Shown piece by piece: positions 60,690-64,000 of a stretch of 64,000 bases of DNA. The position numbers and the translations under genes were made by a program. The notes below the pieces were generated by a model. That model was not told where the DNA came from. It did no database searches and saw only the letters and a list, made by a program, of their open reading frames with translations. The stretch comes from Cristatella mucedo. Its lineage: Eukaryota > Bryozoa > Phylactolaemata > Cristatellidae. The stretch lies in contig WPIO01000117.1 of the NCBI GenBank assembly GCA_009760855.2, positions 1,160,001 to 1,224,000 of the forward strand, in the 5' to 3' direction. How positions within the stretch are numbered: position 1 is the first letter of the stretch; each line of letters opens with the position of its first letter.

Positions 60690-60852
60690 CCTTCTCTCTG
60701 TCTGTCTCTGTCTGTCTCTGTCTGTCTCTGTCTGTCTCTGTCTGTCTCTGTCTGTCTCTGTCTGTCTCTGTCTGTCTCTGTCTGTCTCTGTCTGTCTCTG
60801 TCTGTCTCTGTCTGTCTCTGTCTGTCTCTGTCTGTCTCTGTCTGTCTCTGTC
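60690..60852 (+). repeat. 10-bp satellite, about 16 units
   Basis: CTGTCTCTGT repeated with almost no variation. Frames give [10 protein letters not shown] (+) and Arg/Asp/Thr repeats (-). Confidence 0.96.
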
Positions 60853-60871
60853 GTTTTGAGAACGAAAAGCA

Positions 60872-61720
60872 AATGTGCATGGAAGTAGCAGCTCAGGACC
60901 GCTGGAAAAGCTGTGCCAATGTTGGCAGCACAATATCAGTGCACGTTGGCACACAGAAGGCAATTCCCACGAGTCTAGCCAATGTTGGGCGAGGAACGGG
61001 TGAGTTTTTAATGTCGTCAGGTCTGGGGATGTCGTGACGTCAGTCGGGAGTGAGTTCTAGGCATTGGGAGCAAACATACGAACTGAAAGCACGGTTTCCA
61101 AAGGATCTGTGGTTGATTGGAGGCACAGCTAGACGACTTTCGCGAAAGTCCGAAGAGCAGGTGCTTCAATGCCTAGCCCGATTAGGAAGTAGGTCGAATA
61201 AGCACACGAATGAGCAAGAGAACGAAGGTCCCTAAGCGTGACTGACAAAGCCTTGAGGTTTACTCGATGATAGGAAGTCGAGTTCGGGTCAGTGAGATGA
61301 CAATGTGAGATTACGTGGAAATCTGCGACGATCTTGACAAGCCTGCCTGTTTCGCAGACTGTAAAGCATGTCGTACTGTGCATGGAGGCTGCCGTGCACG
61401 TGCTGAGCTACAGAAGTCTAGATGTCGTCCCAAATCCACGGACCAACTTGGATCTTGTATTTATGTTTAAGTAGTACCGACAGTATGCAATATTACATGG
61501 CTGAAAGTTCGCAGCCTTGTCTGAAGAGCTTATGTGGTCGTCTGATGAAAGGTCACTTTGGAACAGGACACCCAGATTTTGTGCAGTCACTAATATGTAT
61601 GTACTAGCTTGAGCCCTTGAATAATTAAGATAAACTTGAAGTTTGCTTTGAAGGCAGGTTTGAGTCTCCACTGACATAGCTGCTGAGCCTGCCTCACTGA
61701 TTGCCAATCTTAAACTTCTT
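60872..61720 (-). mobile_element. LINE family 1 RT C-terminal part, with a family 2 scrap at its end
   Basis: Minus strand. The frame at 61408-61707 gives AQNLGVLFQSDLSSDDHISS and YLNINTRSKLVRGFGTTSR, the RT thumb and following block. Downstream (61000-61260) are the C-terminal RT blocks in broken frames. The left end (60877-60912) instead matches family 2 (GGAAGTAGCAGCTCAGGACC), so the copy looks chimeric. Confidence 0.78.
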
Positions 61721-61935
61721 CGTTAATCGAGCAAACTTTTTATTGGAGAAAAACAAGTATTTCAAAATTATATTTTATATTTTTCTTATATAATAAACAT
61801 ATTTCTGGATTTGTGAAATTCCCTTTTCTGTGCCAGACAGTGAATCAGCATTGAGTTGTGTGTGGATGGGAACACACGGACGTGCCGATGTACAAACAAG
61901 CTAGGTTTCAGCCAGTCAAATGTCGCAGGAATTGT
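61721..61935. other. AT-rich spacer
   Basis: AT-rich; nothing recognised. Confidence 0.4.
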
Positions 61936-62136
61936 TTACCACGCGAATTCGTCGTCCTGCAGCTGCTTCTTCCTCAGTGCCTCCGACACTCTGGCAAGAG
62001 CGTCTCTCCTTCTCGCAGCGTCTGCAGCTTCCCGCCGTTCTGCAGCCTCTTCCGGCGTCTCTCGCGCGCGTTGCATGCTGGCCAGAGTACGGCATTTCCG
62101 CTCGCTCACCTTTTCTTTTACGATCTCGTTTGGCAT
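61936..62136 (-). CDS. Hypothetical Arg/Glu/Ala-rich 66-residue frame
   Basis: Contains RARETPEEAAERREAADAAR and DALARVSEALRKKQLQDDEF: highly charged, helix-favouring and likely coiled-coil. From general knowledge, similar ETPE-EAA-RRE blocks appear as repeats in proteins of some animal transposons (Helitron-like and others), so a transposon remnant is possible. No helicase, Rep or transposase motif is visible nearby. The frame is bounded by a stop 11 codons upstream of the Met. It could be an exon or a relic. Confidence 0.3.
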   Translation of the reverse strand: MPNEIVKEKVSERKCRTLASMQRARETPEEAAERREAADAARRRDALARVSEALRKKQLQDDEFAW

Positions 62137-63225
62137 TAATCCGAAAATGTATTGGCAGCCAATTTATGAGGCTGCCGTTAATTCGCAGCGATTTAACTAA
62201 ACTGGTAAACGCAAAGCACAGCTGCGAAGGTGTAAAGCTAACGCAGCAGCACCCGGGCAGCACAGCATGCGAGCTCGTAGTGCTGAAGTGCTGCGCGCTA
62301 CAGCTGTTGCAGTGTCCTGGCGGCCACAGTTCGAACAAGCCTTCAAGTTCGTAGCCAGGCGAAGTTCCCGAATTTCAATGTCCAGTTTCCACTGTGACCA
62401 CGTATGCAAGCAAGTCATCAAATTACCTGCCCTCTTTTATCTACCCTTTTTTTGATATTCTCCACTGCAGTACCCTCTTTTTATGACTATATCCCCGTCG
62501 AAATGACGACATGGGCGACTAACGCATTGACTAACAAACTAAATTAAAAACCTGCCTTTGTATAGGGGTTGAAAGCAGGTTCATATTCAGCCCTTGAGAA
62601 TTCTGAGGACCATTGGACATCATTGTGCTGAGAAAAAGAATTCGACGGTTGAAGTCATCTGCTTTGCGACTTTCGGCCATCAGCTTCCTAAAACTAAATG
62701 CCATCGCCCGAACACTGAATGCGATGCCGAAACGAAGTGCATAGGCTGGAACACAACGGTTTGCCTTAACTGGAGTCGGACGAAGCGGCGGCATCCTCAT
62801 TGATACAGCCGCTCGTTTTTTTAACGGATTTATGCAAAAGACCTCTGGCACAGCGATGCGGCCACACTGACCGACTCCTTCTCCAAGATCGGTGCCGCCC
62901 CCTATCGCACTGGTTAGCGAGATGCGGCGCGATACGGCTCCAACGAATGGTTCTCTATCGGACACGTGTAACGGTTGTCCGTTCTAGCGAACTACCAAGG
63001 AGTTCGGCGGCTAGCCTAGCAATGGCTGGCGCAGCAATGGCTCCGCCTTCGCCCTGGTTGACCGTTGAATATGAATCGTAAAGCTTTCGCGCTCGCGACC
63101 TATCCACCCACGCGACCTTGCCGGAGGGAGGCCCGACAATGCTCAGCTGTCACGTGGCTCCTACCGTGGACACTGCCCCGCTTCAACCTCATCGTTCGCC
63201 GCAAGATAATTAATTCGGAGCTCCC
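62137..63225. other. No recognised gene; one long minus frame
   Basis: A 144-codon minus frame (62531-62965) has mixed, protein-like composition (KANRCVPAYALRFGIAFSVR, then ADDFNRRILFLSTMMSN) but no family I recognise. It may be chance, an exon or an old transposon. Confidence 0.35.
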
Positions 63226-63236
63226 TTCCTTTCTCT

Positions 63237-63300
<64 letters not shown>

Positions 63301-63304
63301 GTGC

Positions 63305-63374
<70 letters not shown>
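63226..63374 (+). repeat. Compound (CT)n(TA)n(TG)n
   Basis: CT to about 63280, TA 63281-63300, TG 63307-63374, directly next to a SINE-B tail. Confidence 0.95.
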
Positions 63375-63377
<3 letters not shown>

Positions 63378-63378
63378 C

Positions 63379-63508
63379 ATAATTCATTTGTTTAGCGCCC
63401 TAAGAGAACTTATTCTCAATTCAGGCGCTTCACATGTGCCTCAGGGCTCGCGCCCACGACCTCGGCAAGACCTTGGTCGGGGCGGGCACCTCAAGCGCTG
63501 TGTCAAGT
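63379..63508 (-). mobile_element. SINE-B copy
   Basis: Minus strand: tail ATAATTCATTTGTTTAGCGC and hairpin block AAGAGAACTTATTCTCAATT, B-box region GGGCTCGCGCCCACG, head shortened at about 63508. Confidence 0.8.
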
Positions 63509-63769
63509 CCATCTTGTTTAAAGTCTGTTGGGGAGCTAAGTGCGTGTTTGCTCTGCCCAAATTCCAAAGGGGCAGCTCACTCCCGATATTGTAATTAAAC
63601 GAGAACATCTTTTCTCGAGCTGCCGATTCTGGCATTTCCTCTCCAGTCGTGCTTTCCCAGCACCTGCGACGCTGTTAATTAAATTCTCAAATTTGCTATA
63701 CATTCGCTTGCTCCTTCCTCTTGTTTCTTGACCGGGAAGCCACCTGCATTTTGAACACTCAAAGAAGCC
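63509..63769. other. No recognised gene
   Basis: Short unique-looking stretch. Confidence 0.4.
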
Positions 63770-64000
63770 ACCAGCATGGCGGGCTTCTCTTCAAGGACGC
63801 ACTTCCGGCTCAATTACTTGTGCACCCGACACACTTCAACTTCCTCGGAGACATGCCTTAAGTCACCATGCTCCTAAATCTTGGAACTCGCTACCCACCG
63901 ATAGAGCGTTATCTCCTGATTTGATGACATTCGATCAGAAGCCGAAAAAACCAACCGATTTTAACGTTGTCTGGGTACGTCTGCTCCCCGGATGCTGACG
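63770..64000 (+). mobile_element. LINE RT C-terminus, cut by window edge
   Basis: Reads GDMALSHHAPKSWNSLPTDR followed by SPDLMTFDQKPK, after a small frame change: the family 1 RT end. The element continues past the right edge. Confidence 0.72.

Noticed and set aside
62531-62965. 144-codon minus-strand frame as a host gene
   Set aside because: Composition is protein-like but I recognise no family, and a plus-strand frame overlaps; not enough to call an exon.

Overview
This window looks like nuclear DNA of an animal, most likely an aquatic invertebrate or an early-branching chordate; the species cannot be named from the sequence. Three things point there: degenerate CR1/L2-type non-LTR retrotransposons (LINEs) with endonuclease and reverse transcriptase (RT) remains, two families of tRNA-derived SINEs, and very many microsatellites (CA, GA, TA, CAG, ATT). 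There is no operon structure, no dense coding and no prokaryotic signal. I find no host protein-coding gene or functional RNA gene that I can support. Most long open frames are microsatellites read as protein (His-Thr, Ser-Leu, Cys-Val, Arg-Glu repeats) or shadows of repeats.

Layout. 1-4.1 kb: unique-looking DNA with CA, CAG and GGT arrays. 4.1-20.8 kb: dense in LINEs, including a nearly full-length but internally deleted LINE on the minus strand (9.09-12.06 kb) that carries a nested SINE, and a run of plus-strand RT fragments (14.96-20.41 kb). 22.5-31.6 kb: a GC- and CpG-rich domain with the strongest CpG-island character at 22.5-25.3 kb; it holds embedded LINE and SINE copies, a perfect hairpin at 23.9 kb, two head-to-head pairs of LINE 3' ends (26.4-28.3 kb) and several minisatellites. 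31.9-46.1 kb: short LINE tails, SINEs, giant GA tracts, a fold-back hairpin at 40.7 kb and the best-preserved LINE reading frame (44.87-45.80 kb). 46.7-64 kb: more LINE and SINE fragments, a second CpG-rich stretch (56.6-58.2 kb), a CAG array of about 36 units, several precise minisatellites, and a LINE fragment running off the right edge.

Repeat families (names are mine). LINE family 1 ends in a short hairpin followed by (ATT)n. LINE family 2 ends in (ATTAC)n and has a distinctive C-terminal extension of its RT frame. SINE-A has a tRNA-like head and a tail ending near CTATACAAAAGAGGCTG. SINE-B has a tRNA-like head with clear A and B boxes, and a tail that copies the LINE family 1 terminal hairpin. 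That is the expected signature of a SINE mobilised by a partner LINE, and it is the most coherent biological system visible here: a LINE and its dependent SINE, in several generations, nested and rearranged.
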